A stretch of DNA of 64,000 nt from Candidatus Bipolaricaulota bacterium (GCA_030550535.1 JAUQPF010000009.1:1-64000); one strand, 5' to 3'. Positions 38,588 to 47,425 are shown, counted from the stretch's first letter. A program made the numbers and translations. The notes: generated by a model not told the origin, from the letters alone.

Positions 38588-38962
38588 ATGCCCGAGGCCC
38601 GCGTGGAGATGTCCCTACCCTTGGGGAAGTTGCGGGTGCGGCCGGAGGTGCTGGTGCGCATCGCCAGCAAGGCCATGGAACAGATGGAGGGGGTGCGCCT
38701 TTGGCGGCCGCGCGGGCTGGCTGGCGTCTTTGGGGGCGAACCCGGGGTGGAGGTGCAGAGCACGGAGTCCGGGGTCCTGGAGGTGAACGTGCGCATCGGC
38801 GTGATGTACGGGTACCCCGTCCAGGAGGTGGCCCAGGGCGTGCAGGCGGCCGTGCGCGAGGCCTTGGAGGGCATGGTGGGCGTGCGGGTGGCCAAGGTCA
38901 ACGTTTACGTCCAAGAGGTGTTCCTGCCGGAGGTGGAGGTTGAAGCCGGAGAGAACGTCTAG
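38588..38962 (+). CDS. Asp23/Gls24-family protein
   Basis: 124 aa; VLVRIASKAMEQMEGV...VRIGVMYGYPVQEVAQGVQAAVREALEGMVGVRVAKVNVYVQEV. Confidence 0.85.
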   Translation: MPEARVEMSLPLGKLRVRPEVLVRIASKAMEQMEGVRLWRPRGLAGVFGGEPGVEVQSTESGVLEVNVRIGVMYGYPVQEVAQGVQAAVREALEGMVGVRVAKVNVYVQEVFLPEVEVEAGENV

Positions 38963-39314
38963 GTCCAATCGGCCCGAGGAGCCCGAGGAGGAGGCGGGCA
39001 AGATCAGCGTGGCCAAGGAGGTGATCGCCACCATCGCCGGTTTGGCGGCCTCCGAGGTGCCCGGTGTTTACTCCCCCAAAGGGGAGCCCCTTCCGCAGGG
39101 GAGCGCTGTGCAACGCTACGTGCACACCGAGCTTTTGGAGGGGCGGGTGCGCATCGCCCTCTCCGTGGTCATCGGGTACGGTCGGGTCCTCCCCGAGGTG
39201 GCCCAGGAGCTCCAGGAGAAGGTGAAGACGGAGGTGGAGCGCCTCACCACCCTTCCTGTGGAGGCCGTGGACGTGGAGGTGGTGGGGATCGTGGAGGCGG
39301 AGGAGCGGTCATGA
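38940..39314 (+). CDS. Asp23/Gls24-family protein (second copy)
   Basis: 124 aa; ISVAKEVIATIAGLAASEVPGVYS...VRIALSVVIGYGRVLPEVAQELQEKVKTEVERLTTLPVEAVDVEVVGI. Confidence 0.88.
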   Translation: MKPERTSRSNRPEEPEEEAGKISVAKEVIATIAGLAASEVPGVYSPKGEPLPQGSAVQRYVHTELLEGRVRIALSVVIGYGRVLPEVAQELQEKVKTEVERLTTLPVEAVDVEVVGIVEAEERS

Positions 39315-39820
39315 CCTTTGTCCTGTGGCTTGAGGCCCTGCTCCTTTTGGCCTGCGCCGCCTTGAGTGCCCTGGGGGCCAGCCTCTATCTGCCCGAGGTG
39401 GTGGTGGGCGGGAGCGCCGCTTCCCCCCTCACGGTGCGGGTGGGATTGGGCGTGTTGGCCGCGGTTTTCCTTGTGGCTTCCGGGATCTGCATGGCCGTGG
39501 CCGTGCGCCGCGCCGGCCTCGCCCAGGCCCTGGCCCTCTCCGCCCCCAAAGGCCTCATCTTCATCACCCCTCGCACGGTGTCCCAGCTCGTGGTGGGGCT
39601 CCTCGCCGAGGAGCTGGGGGAAACCCCGTTCCAGGTGGCTCTCCTTCCCAAAGGGAAGGCCTTGGCTCTGCGCGTCTCCTTGCGGCTCCCGGCGGAGGCG
39701 AGCATCCCCAGCCTCGCCGAGCGCTTGCAGGAGGTCCTTTCCACCGAAGTGGCCCGCCGCACGGGCCTCGAGGTCCAGGAGGTCCAGGTCCTGGTGAACG
39801 GGGCCACCCTGCGGGGCTGA
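39311..39820 (+). CDS. AmaP-like Asp23 membrane-anchoring protein
   Basis: 169 aa with two N-terminal TM segments and Asp23-like C-terminal half; follows the Asp23 pair with a 4-bp overlap. Confidence 0.75.
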   Translation: MTFVLWLEALLLLACAALSALGASLYLPEVVVGGSAASPLTVRVGLGVLAAVFLVASGICMAVAVRRAGLAQALALSAPKGLIFITPRTVSQLVVGLLAEELGETPFQVALLPKGKALALRVSLRLPAEASIPSLAERLQEVLSTEVARRTGLEVQEVQVLVNGATLRG

Positions 39821-40218
39821 TGCGGCGCAAAGCCCGCGAGGCCGTCCTCCGCTGTCTCTACCGCTGGGAGTTCCTCAAGCTCCCCCCCGAGGAGCTCCTG
39901 GCCGAGGTGGACCTCCCCCAAGAGGCCCAGGACTTCGCGCGCTCCCTCCTCTTTGGCGTTCTCGCTCACCGGGATAAGATTGACCCCATCATCGAGGAGC
40001 GCGCTCACGGTTGGGGCTTGGATCGGCTCCCTCTGGTGGACCGCAACATCCTGCGCCTTGGGCTCTATGAACTCCTCTTCACCGGGACTCCGCCGGAGGT
40101 GGTGATCGACGAGGCGGTGGAGCTGGCCAAGGCCTACGGGACGGAGCGGGCTCCCGCGGTGATCAACGCCATCCTGGACCGGGTTTGGAAGGAGGGGAGG
40201 CGTGGAACGCTGGGCTGA
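39820..40218 (+). CDS. nusB: Transcription antitermination factor NusB
   Basis: 132 aa; RRKAREAVLRCLYRWEF, LPLVDRNILRLGLYELLFTGTPPEVVIDEAVELAKAYGTERAPAVINAILD. Confidence 0.93.
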   Translation: MRRKAREAVLRCLYRWEFLKLPPEELLAEVDLPQEAQDFARSLLFGVLAHRDKIDPIIEERAHGWGLDRLPLVDRNILRLGLYELLFTGTPPEVVIDEAVELAKAYGTERAPAVINAILDRVWKEGRRGTLG

Positions 40219-41041
40219 TCTGCATTTACACACTCGCTGGTCCGACGGGACCCTGGACCTGGCGGGGGTGGTGGCCCGGGCCAAGGCCGCTGGACTTTCT
40301 GCCATCGCCATCACCGACCACGACGCGATCGGCCCGGATCTCCGCCAGCCTTTCCAGGAGATGGACGGGCTTCTTGTGATCACCGGGGTGGAGATCAAGG
40401 CGGAGATCCTGGGCGAGCGGGGGGAGATCCTCGGGTACTTCCTGGATCCGGCGCATCCGGCCTTGCGGGAGCTCTTCCGCGGGATGGCGGAGGCGCGGGA
40501 GCGCCGCATGCAGGCCATGGTCGCCCGCTGCCAGGAGGTTTTGGGCCTTTCCCTAAGCTACGAGGAGGTGCGGGCGCGGGCCCGGGGCTCCGTGGGCCGG
40601 CCTCATCTTGCGGCCCTTCTCGTGGAGCGGGGAGCCGTGGCCACCCTGGAGGAGGCCTTTGAGAAATACCTCGGGGATGAGGGCCTCTGCTATGTGCCGC
40701 TGAGCCGGCCCACGAGCGCTCAGGTGATCGCGGCCATTCGCGCCGCCGGGGGCGTGGCCGCCCTCGCCCACCCCGGCTTCCACGGCTTTTCCGACTGGAC
40801 GCGCGTCCTTCAAACCCTAAAGGACCAGGGCCTGCGGGCGGTGGAGCTCTTCTACCCCTACGAGACGAGCGCGCAGCCCTTGAACCCTGGGCTTTCGGAG
40901 CTTCCGCGGATCGCCGCGGAGCTAGGGCTCATCGCCACCGGCGGCTCCGACGACCACGGGCCCGGCTCGGTGAAGGAAAGTTTGGGCCTCGTGAAGGTGC
41001 CCTACTCCGTGGTGGAGGAGCTTTGGGCGGCCAGGAGCTGA
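40202..41041 (+). CDS. PHP-domain metal-dependent phosphoesterase
   Basis: 279 aa; ADLHLHTRWSDGTLD, IAITDHDAIGPDL, GGVAALAHPGF. Confidence 0.92.
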   Translation: MERWADLHLHTRWSDGTLDLAGVVARAKAAGLSAIAITDHDAIGPDLRQPFQEMDGLLVITGVEIKAEILGERGEILGYFLDPAHPALRELFRGMAEARERRMQAMVARCQEVLGLSLSYEEVRARARGSVGRPHLAALLVERGAVATLEEAFEKYLGDEGLCYVPLSRPTSAQVIAAIRAAGGVAALAHPGFHGFSDWTRVLQTLKDQGLRAVELFYPYETSAQPLNPGLSELPRIAAELGLIATGGSDDHGPGSVKESLGLVKVPYSVVEELWAARS

Positions 41042-41838
41042 CGGAGGGCGGCGAGGGCCACCTCCAGCTGCGCCGGCTCCGGCTCCCGCGTGGTCAACCG
41101 CTGGAAGAAGAGGCCCGGCCAGAGGAGGGGCACAAGCCACCGCCGCTGCGCCCCCAATTGGAGGAGTTCGTAGGTGAGGCTGGCCACGGCGGGGATGAGC
41201 CCCACCCGGGCCAAAAGCCGGGCCCAGAAGCTCTGGGCCGGGATCACCGAGAAAAGGAGGACCGCCACGGCGATGAAGAGGAACACGAAGTTCGTGCCGC
41301 AGCGGGCATGAAGGGGGCTGTGCTTGAGGGCCTCCTCCAGCGAGGGCTCCCCCCCTTCGTAGGCGTGCACCACCTTGTGCTCCGCCCCGTGGTATTGGAA
41401 GAGCCGGCGCACGTCGGGAATAAAGGAGATCCCCCAAAGGTAGAGGGCGAAAAAGGCCAGACGAATCCCGCCCTCCACCAGGTTCAAGAGCACCCGGTTC
41501 TCCAGGCCCGTGCGGGTGGCCAAAAAGAAGGGCAGGGCGATGAACCCGCCGAGGAGGACGAGGAGGGCCAGGCCCAGGGCGAGGAGGAAGTCCCAGGAGG
41601 AGCTGCGCTCTTCGGGGAAGGCCAGGGCTGCGGAGCGCTCCAGGGCCGCCCAGCCCAGGCTCAGGAGCTGGTAGAGCTTCACCGGTCCCCTGAGGAACGG
41701 GATCCGCTCGAGCCTGGGGAAGCGCGGGACGGCGAGGGGCTCAACGACGATGCCCTTGGGCGTCTGGACGGCCACCGTAGCGCGTTGGCCGTCGGTGAGG
41801 AGGACCCCTTCGATGACGGCTTGCCCGCCCAGGGGCAT
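41002..41838 (-). CDS. DUF1385 (YqhQ-like) membrane protein
   Basis: 278 aa; MPLGGQAVIEGVLLTDGQR, RRLFQYHGAEHKVVHAYEGG, HARCGTNFVFLF. Confidence 0.92.
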   Translation of the reverse strand: MPLGGQAVIEGVLLTDGQRATVAVQTPKGIVVEPLAVPRFPRLERIPFLRGPVKLYQLLSLGWAALERSAALAFPEERSSSWDFLLALGLALLVLLGGFIALPFFLATRTGLENRVLLNLVEGGIRLAFFALYLWGISFIPDVRRLFQYHGAEHKVVHAYEGGEPSLEEALKHSPLHARCGTNFVFLFIAVAVLLFSVIPAQSFWARLLARVGLIPAVASLTYELLQLGAQRRWLVPLLWPGLFFQRLTTREPEPAQLEVALAALRQLLAAQSSSTTE

Positions 41839-42039
41839 TTATCCTTTCTTGCCCTTGCGGGCGCGGAGCACCCTCTCCCGCTGTTGCTCCTCGGCCTCGG
41901 CCTTGCCCCCAAAGAGGGGGTGGCACTCGATGCACACGTCCACGTGCAGCTCTTTTTTGGTGGAGAGGGTCTCAAACTCCGCCCCACAGCCGCAGCGCAC
42001 AATGGCCCGATGCAGTTCCGGATGAATGCCCTTCTTCAT
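41839..42039 (-). CDS. rpmE: 50S ribosomal protein L31 (zinc-binding form)
   Basis: 66 aa; [46 protein letters not shown]. Confidence 0.96.
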   Translation of the reverse strand: MKKGIHPELHRAIVRCGCGAEFETLSTKKELHVDVCIECHPLFGGKAEAEEQQRERVLRARKGKKG

Positions 42040-42045
42040 CGGTGA

Positions 42046-42501
42046 TCACCGCTTGGAGTACTGTTCCTTCTTGCGGGCCTTGCGGTGCCCGTACTTCTTG
42101 CGCTCCACCTCCCGGGCGTCCCGGGTGAGGAGCCCCGCGTCCTTGAGGGGCTTTTTGAACTCGGGGACCAAGGCCACCAGGGCCCGGGCGATCCCCAGCC
42201 GCAGGGCCTCCAACTGCCCGGTGGGGCCGCCGCCCTCGATCTTGGCGCGCACATCGTAGCGGCCCAGCGTTCCCGTGAGGTAGAAGGGCGAAAGGAGGTG
42301 GCGGTTGAGGTAGTCCTGGGTGAAGGCGAAGGCCCGGAAGTACTCCTCAACGGGCCGGCCGTTCACCCAGATCTTCCCTGTGCCCGCGCGCAGGAACACC
42401 CGGGCAATGGCCTCCTTGCGCTTGCCCACGGCATGGGCCAGCCATCCCGGCGCAACCTTTGCGGGCGCATTCTCCATCACGTTTTCCATCATCGGTTCCA
42501 C
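42046..42501 (-). CDS. rpsI: 30S ribosomal protein S9
   Basis: 151 aa; [33 protein letters not shown]-terminal [21 protein letters not shown]. Confidence 0.97.
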   Translation of the reverse strand: MEPMMENVMENAPAKVAPGWLAHAVGKRKEAIARVFLRAGTGKIWVNGRPVEEYFRAFAFTQDYLNRHLLSPFYLTGTLGRYDVRAKIEGGGPTGQLEALRLGIARALVALVPEFKKPLKDAGLLTRDAREVERKKYGHRKARKKEQYSKR

Positions 42502-42557
42502 GGAGAGCGTTCACCTCCTGGGAAGGCGGGCCATCCTAGCCGATTCGGCGGGGCCGG

Positions 42558-43061
42558 TCAATCCAGGGCCGCAGCCGGCGGGGCTTCCAAAGCGCGGCGC
42601 AGCTCCTCCAGGGTCCCCACCCCAAAGTAGCGCAGGAGGTCCTCGGTCACGTGGAGGATCTTGGTGGGGCCGTGGTCCTCGGCGCGCACAAAGCCCCGGG
42701 CGATAAGCTCCTTGATGTGGCCGTAGGCCCGCTGCCCGCGGATCCGCACCACCTCCGCTTGGGCCACGGGGGCCTTGGCCACGATCAGGGCGAGCGTGCG
42801 CAGGGTCTGCTCCGAGAGGTCCTGGTGGGGCGCGAAAACCCGCACGCGCTCCGCCAGCTCCGCCTTCACCCGGAGCACGTAGCCTCCGCCCTCCTGGCCG
42901 AGCTCCAATCCCCGGTCGCGCGCCTCGAGATCCTCGGCCAACGCGGCCAAAGCCCGCAGCACCGCGGGCTCCGGGAGCCCCAGGGCCTGGGCCAGCTCCG
43001 CGGGGGCGAGGGGCCGATCGGCTACAAACAGCGCGGCCTCCACCAGGGCCTTAGGATCCAT
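42558..43061 (-). CDS. scpB: Segregation and condensation protein B
   Basis: MDPKALVEAALFVADRPLAPAELAQALGL...LSEQTLRTLALIVAKAPVAQAEVVRIRGQRAYGHIKELIARGFVR. Confidence 0.93.
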   Translation of the reverse strand: MDPKALVEAALFVADRPLAPAELAQALGLPEPAVLRALAALAEDLEARDRGLELGQEGGGYVLRVKAELAERVRVFAPHQDLSEQTLRTLALIVAKAPVAQAEVVRIRGQRAYGHIKELIARGFVRAEDHGPTKILHVTEDLLRYFGVGTLEELRRALEAPPAAALD

Positions 43062-43731
43062 GCGGGACTTCCACAAGGATCTCCCCCAGGAACTCCTCTT
43101 GGTGCAGGCGCACCTGGCCCCGGCCGTCCAGGTGCAAAAGCTCCAAAAAGCGCGCGACCTTTTCCTTGGGGTCGTCCTCCCCCACGAGGAGGGAGAAGGG
43201 GACGAAGCGCGAGCCGTTCACCATGCGCAAAAGCCGTTGAAGAAGGCGGGCGGCGCGGAGGCTGAAGGGCGCTTCGCTCACGTTCAGGGTGCCCTGGGTT
43301 TTTGGGGGGTGGGGGGTGGGGCGAGCGGCCACGGCGAGGAAAGCCCGGCGCAGGTCGGCGAGGGTCAGGCGGGCGCGGGGCCGGCGCCGAAGGGGAAGCC
43401 TCAGGAGCGGAGGGGGCTCCGGTTCCCCGTCCTGCTCCCTTGCCTCCTCCGCGAGGACCGCGGCCACGGCCTCGGCCAGGGTGGGGGGCCCGCCGTCCAC
43501 CCGCTCGGATTTCATGCGCAAAAGCACGGAGCTTGCGAACACCATGCGCCCGGGAACCCTGAGCTCCACGGGGGTCCGGGCCAGGAACTCCCGGAACCGG
43601 CCGAGGAGGGCGGTGAGGTCCAGGGCCCAGGGATCGAGCCCCCGCGTGGCCTCCCGGAAGAGCTCCTCCCAGTCGGCGCGGGCGAAGCGCTCCGGCTCCA
43701 ACGCCCAAAGCTCCTTCGGCTCAACGGGCAT
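43051..43731 (-). CDS. scpA: Segregation and condensation protein A
   Basis: Start MPVEPKELWALEP at 43731; kleisin-like C-terminus FVPFSLLVGEDDPKEKVARFLELLHLDGRGQVRLHQEEFLGEILVEVP; between smc and scpB. Confidence 0.85.
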   Translation of the reverse strand: MPVEPKELWALEPERFARADWEELFREATRGLDPWALDLTALLGRFREFLARTPVELRVPGRMVFASSVLLRMKSERVDGGPPTLAEAVAAVLAEEAREQDGEPEPPPLLRLPLRRRPRARLTLADLRRAFLAVAARPTPHPPKTQGTLNVSEAPFSLRAARLLQRLLRMVNGSRFVPFSLLVGEDDPKEKVARFLELLHLDGRGQVRLHQEEFLGEILVEVPHGS

Positions 43732-46180
43732 GGCTGAGCTCCAACCCCAAGACTTCCGAGGCCCCGCCCCGCAGGACCACCCCATAGATCCGGTCCGCAT
43801 GGCGCACGAGTTCCTCGTTGTGGGAGACCACGATCACCTGGGAGGTCTGGGCGAACTCCTTGAGGAGGCGGGCCAGGCGCTCGGAGTTGGCCCGGTCCAA
43901 GGCGGCGTCCACTTCGTCCAGGAGGTAGAAGGGCGCGGGCTTCCCCGCGGCGAGGGCGAGCACGAAGGCGATGGCCACGAGGGCCTTCTCCCCTCCGGAG
44001 AGGGCGTCCAGGACGCGCAGCTCCTTTCCAGGAAGCCGGACCTGGATGAGGAGGTCCGAGCCGAGGTTTCCCGGTTCGGCCAGGCTCAGGCGGGCCTCGC
44101 CCCCGCCAAAGAGGCGGACGAACAGCTGGTTCAGCTGGGCCGAAACGGCCTCCATGGTCTCCACGAACTTCTCGCGCTTCTTGCGCTCCACCTCCGCGAT
44201 GAACCGCTCGATCTCCTCCTTTTCCTTCTCCAAGGTCTGCACGCGGGCTTTGATCTCCTGGAGCTCGGCCAGGGCCTGCTCGTACTCCTCGATGGCCCGC
44301 AGGTTCACGGGGCCCAGGGCCGCGAGCTCCCGCTCGATCTGGCGCAGCCGGGCCTGGAGGACCTCGGGTGTTCCCGGGACCTCCTCCTTGGGTGGGGGAA
44401 CCTCGCCCAGGGCCGCAAGCTCCCCCCTGAGCTCTGCAGCCTCCCGTTCGTGGCGGCTTAGGGCCGTGCGCTTGCGCTCCAGCTCCCGGTAGATCTCCCT
44501 CCGTCGCTCCCGCAGGGCGAAAAGCTCGCTTTCCTCCTTGGCTCGGGTGGCCCGAAACTCCTGGAGGGCCTGGGAACGGCGGCTTAATTCCTCTTCGGCC
44601 TTCGCAAGTTCCGCGGAAATACGCTCAAGCTCCGGGGATAAGCGGGCGCGCTCCTCCTCCCGCCGGCGAAGCTCCTCCCTTTTTGCTTCCAGTGCGGGGT
44701 TACGGCTCGGGCGGCTCGCGCCCCCCCAGATGGCCCCGCCCCTCTCCAGAAGGTCGCCCTCCAGGGTGACCACGCGCACCCCCTCCACCGTGCGCACGGC
44801 CTCCAAGTTCTCCGCGACCAGGGTGTCGCCCAAAACGTAGAGGAGGGCCGGCCGCACCTCCGGCGGGCAGTCCACGAAGTCCGCGAGGAACCCAAGGACC
44901 CCGGGCAGCCCTTTGGCCTTGAGGGCCTGGGGGGAGGGCGGGGAAAGAAGGAGCCGGTCCAGGGGGAGGAAGCGGGCCCGGCCAATCCCCCTCTCCTTGA
45001 GGTAGCGCACGCAGCTTAGGGCGAGCTCGCGGGAGGCCACCACGAGGTCGTGGGCGTGAGCGCCGAGGGCCGCGTTCCAGGCGAGCTCAAAGCCCTCCCG
45101 GGGACGAGCAAGCTCCGCGAGGGTGCCGATCACGCCATCCCAGCCGAGCTCCAGGACGGCGGCCACGGCCTCCGGGGGTCGGCCCCGCTCCCCACCCGCG
45201 CGGGACAGGGCGGCCACGGCCTCCCGCAAGGTCTGAACCTCCCGCTCCAGGAGCTTGAGCGCCGCCTCCTTCCCGCCGAGCTCCGCCCGCAAGCGCTCCA
45301 CCCTACGGATCCACTCGGTGAGGTCCTCCTCGGGAGCTTCCGAGGTTTTCAGGCTTTGGCGCTCGCGGGCCTCGATCTCGCGGTCCAGCCGGTCCACCTC
45401 GGCCGCCAGGGCCTCCACCTCCTCCCGCAGGCGCTCCCCTTGGGCCAGGGCCTTCTCCAGGGCCTCCTTTTTGGCCAGATACCGGCGGAAGGCCAAGGTG
45501 GCCTGGATCCGCTCGCGTTCCTCGGAGAGGGAGCGGAAGGTGAGGGCCGCTTCCCGCTGGCGGAAGAGCTCGGCCACCCGCGCCCGGCGTTCCGCCAAAA
45601 GGATGCGGCCGGCGTTCAGGCGCTCCTTCACCTGGGCGAGCTCCTCCACGGCCTTGGCCTTGCGCTCCTCGTAGGCGGCGATCCCCGCCACCTCCTCCAG
45701 GATCTCCCGGCGCCGGCGGGCCGAGCCCTCCAAAACGTCGGTGACCGTCCCCTGCTCCACGATGTGGTAGCCGTTGGGGTCGATGTTGGCCAAGGAGAGG
45801 AGGGCCTCCACCTCCCGGGCTGAAGCGAGCCGCCCCTGGATTCGGTACACGGAGGCGTTCTTGGAGATGCGGCGGGAGAGGACCACCTCAGGTTCCGGGC
45901 AGCGCTCGGCGAACACGCCGGAGCGGTTGTCCAGAACGAGGGTGACCTCGGCTTCGGGCACGGGCTCCCCGCCCGGCGGGGTGTGGAGGAGGTGCTCCAG
46001 GCGCTCGGCGCGCAGCCCGCGGGAGCGCCGGCCCAAAACGAACATGATGGCCTCAAGGAGGTTGGATTTTCCCGTGCCGTTTTCCCCGACGATGGCGGTG
46101 AAGCCGGGGAAGAACTCGAGGGTGAGGCGGCGGAAGGACTTGAAGCCCTCGATGCGCAGGCGGCGGACGGCGGTGGTCAT
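43721..46180 (-). CDS. smc: Chromosome partition protein SMC (short form, 819 aa)
   Basis: RLRIEGFKSFRRLTLEFFPGFTAIVGENGTGKSNLLEAIMFVLGRRS; hinge-like region; C-terminal LDALSGGEKALVAIAFVLALAAGKPAPFYLLDEVDAALDRANSERLARLL. Confidence 0.95.
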   Translation of the reverse strand: MTTAVRRLRIEGFKSFRRLTLEFFPGFTAIVGENGTGKSNLLEAIMFVLGRRSRGLRAERLEHLLHTPPGGEPVPEAEVTLVLDNRSGVFAERCPEPEVVLSRRISKNASVYRIQGRLASAREVEALLSLANIDPNGYHIVEQGTVTDVLEGSARRRREILEEVAGIAAYEERKAKAVEELAQVKERLNAGRILLAERRARVAELFRQREAALTFRSLSEERERIQATLAFRRYLAKKEALEKALAQGERLREEVEALAAEVDRLDREIEARERQSLKTSEAPEEDLTEWIRRVERLRAELGGKEAALKLLEREVQTLREAVAALSRAGGERGRPPEAVAAVLELGWDGVIGTLAELARPREGFELAWNAALGAHAHDLVVASRELALSCVRYLKERGIGRARFLPLDRLLLSPPSPQALKAKGLPGVLGFLADFVDCPPEVRPALLYVLGDTLVAENLEAVRTVEGVRVVTLEGDLLERGGAIWGGASRPSRNPALEAKREELRRREEERARLSPELERISAELAKAEEELSRRSQALQEFRATRAKEESELFALRERRREIYRELERKRTALSRHEREAAELRGELAALGEVPPPKEEVPGTPEVLQARLRQIERELAALGPVNLRAIEEYEQALAELQEIKARVQTLEKEKEEIERFIAEVERKKREKFVETMEAVSAQLNQLFVRLFGGGEARLSLAEPGNLGSDLLIQVRLPGKELRVLDALSGGEKALVAIAFVLALAAGKPAPFYLLDEVDAALDRANSERLARLLKEFAQTSQVIVVSHNEELVRHADRIYGVVLRGGASEVLGLELSHAR

Positions 46181-46371
46181 GGGCGGGCGCGTTCCTCTTC
46201 CCCTTCGAGAAGGCGCAGGATCTTGTGGCGGTTGTAGTCGTGGGGCTCGACGGCCTCCTCTTCCCAGCGGGAGAGGGTGGGCACGGAGACCCCCAGGATC
46301 TTGGCCAGGGCGCGTTTGCTCAAACCTTTTTCCAGGCGGAAGTCGCGGAGCCTTTTCCCGAGCGGTTCCAT
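46177..46371 (-). CDS. XRE-family HTH regulator
   Basis: 64 aa; MEPLGKRLRDFRLEKGLSKRALAKILGVSVPTLSRWEEEAVEP; ATGA overlap with smc start. Confidence 0.85.
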   Translation of the reverse strand: MEPLGKRLRDFRLEKGLSKRALAKILGVSVPTLSRWEEEAVEPHDYNRHKILRLLEGEEERARP

Positions 46372-46384
46372 GCGGACCTCCCGA

Positions 46385-46413
46385 AGTGTAACGTTTGTTA
46401 CATTCAGAGGCAA
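46385..46413 (-). promoter_or_regulatory. Candidate promoter/operator of xre-smc-scpA-scpB operon
   Basis: Reverse strand TTGCCT-N17-TACACT; perfect inverted repeat TGTAAC-N4-GTTACA (46387-46402) in the spacer and overlapping the -10. Confidence 0.6.
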
Positions 46414-46443
46414 AAAGGAAGGGCGCGGGGAGGCCGCGCCCTC
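46411..46443 (-). terminator. Intrinsic terminator of the lipoprotein gene
   Basis: Reverse strand GGGCGCGG-loop-CCGCGCCC followed by TTCCTTTTT. Confidence 0.75.
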
Positions 46444-46447
46444 TCCC

Positions 46448-47425
46448 TCATCCGCCCATCCCCAAAAGCACGAGCACGAGGGCCCCAATCCCCGCCAGGA
46501 GGCCGAGGATCGCCAGAACCTGGATCGTATCCAAGCGCGCGCTCAGGTCCTGCACGTTCATGCCCAGGCTTTCCTCCACGGAGGCGATGCGGGCCTCGTG
46601 GTCGCTCACCCGGGCCTCCAGGGCGAGCACGGAGTCCTTAAGGGCGGCGATGTCCGCGGCGAACCCGCCCAAGGTCTTCTCCAGGGCCGCGATCTTCTCC
46701 CGGTTGTTTTCGATCTTGATCTGGACGGCCTGGATGGCCTGCTCCAGGCTCAGGACCCGGCGCGAGAGGTTCCCGATGTCGTAGGACTCAAGGACGCGCA
46801 CCCGCTGGCTCACCTGCTCGATTTGTCCAGAAAGGACGGAGATCTTCGCCTCCAGCGCCGCGTCAGCCTCCTTGCAGGCGGCGATGGCCTGGTCCAAAGT
46901 CCGGCGGACCTCGCCCAGCTCGGTCCGGAGCCGCGCCTCCAACGCCGCATCAGCTTCCAAGCAGGCGGCGATGGCCTGGTCCAAAGCCCGGCGGAGCTCG
47001 CCTAACCCCGCCTGAAGCTTGGCCTCCAAGGCGGCATCGGCGGCCCTGAGGCCGCTCACCGCCTCCTCCAGGCTCTTGCGCAGGGCCCCAATCTGGGCCA
47101 AGGCATTGGCCAGGCTCTGCTCCAGGGCCGTGGTCTTCTGCACGAAGCTCTCCTGGATCTGCAGGATCTTGGCCTCCAAATCCTTGAGCTGGACGGCCAC
47201 AACCCTGTACTTTGCCAAGAGGTCCTGGTCGTTCTTGTTGAGCGTGTCCACCGCGCCCTTGATCTCGATCACGAATTCCTCGAAAACCTTGAGGACCTGG
47301 TCCCAGGCCTCCCGCAGAGCTTGGACTTCCACCGCAGCGGGAGTGAGCTTGACCGTCGTGGGCTCAGCGCACGCGGCCAAGCCCAGCGCGGCCCCCAACA
47401 CCAACGCCCAGAAAACTCGATGCAT
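46448..47425 (-). CDS. Coiled-coil lipoprotein with C-terminal TM helix
   Basis: MHRVFWALVLGAALGLAACAEP lipobox; heptad-rich middle with repeated ADAALEAKLQ..LGELRRALDQAIAAC; C-terminal VLAILGLLAGIGALVLVLLGMGG. Confidence 0.8.
   Translation of the reverse strand: MHRVFWALVLGAALGLAACAEPTTVKLTPAAVEVQALREAWDQVLKVFEEFVIEIKGAVDTLNKNDQDLLAKYRVVAVQLKDLEAKILQIQESFVQKTTALEQSLANALAQIGALRKSLEEAVSGLRAADAALEAKLQAGLGELRRALDQAIAACLEADAALEARLRTELGEVRRTLDQAIAACKEADAALEAKISVLSGQIEQVSQRVRVLESYDIGNLSRRVLSLEQAIQAVQIKIENNREKIAALEKTLGGFAADIAALKDSVLALEARVSDHEARIASVEESLGMNVQDLSARLDTIQVLAILGLLAGIGALVLVLLGMGG
46861..47040. repeat. Internal tandem repeat, 87-nt (29-aa) period
   Basis: GCAGGCGGCGATGGCCTGGTCCAAAG at 46874 and again at 46961 (87 nt apart); peptide ADAALEA...LDQAIAAC.E repeated. 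Confidence 0.8.

Noticed and set aside
46874-46987. 87-nt repeat considered as a CRISPR array
   Set aside because: In-frame protein-coding repeat in a coiled-coil gene; no spacer pattern or cas genes.
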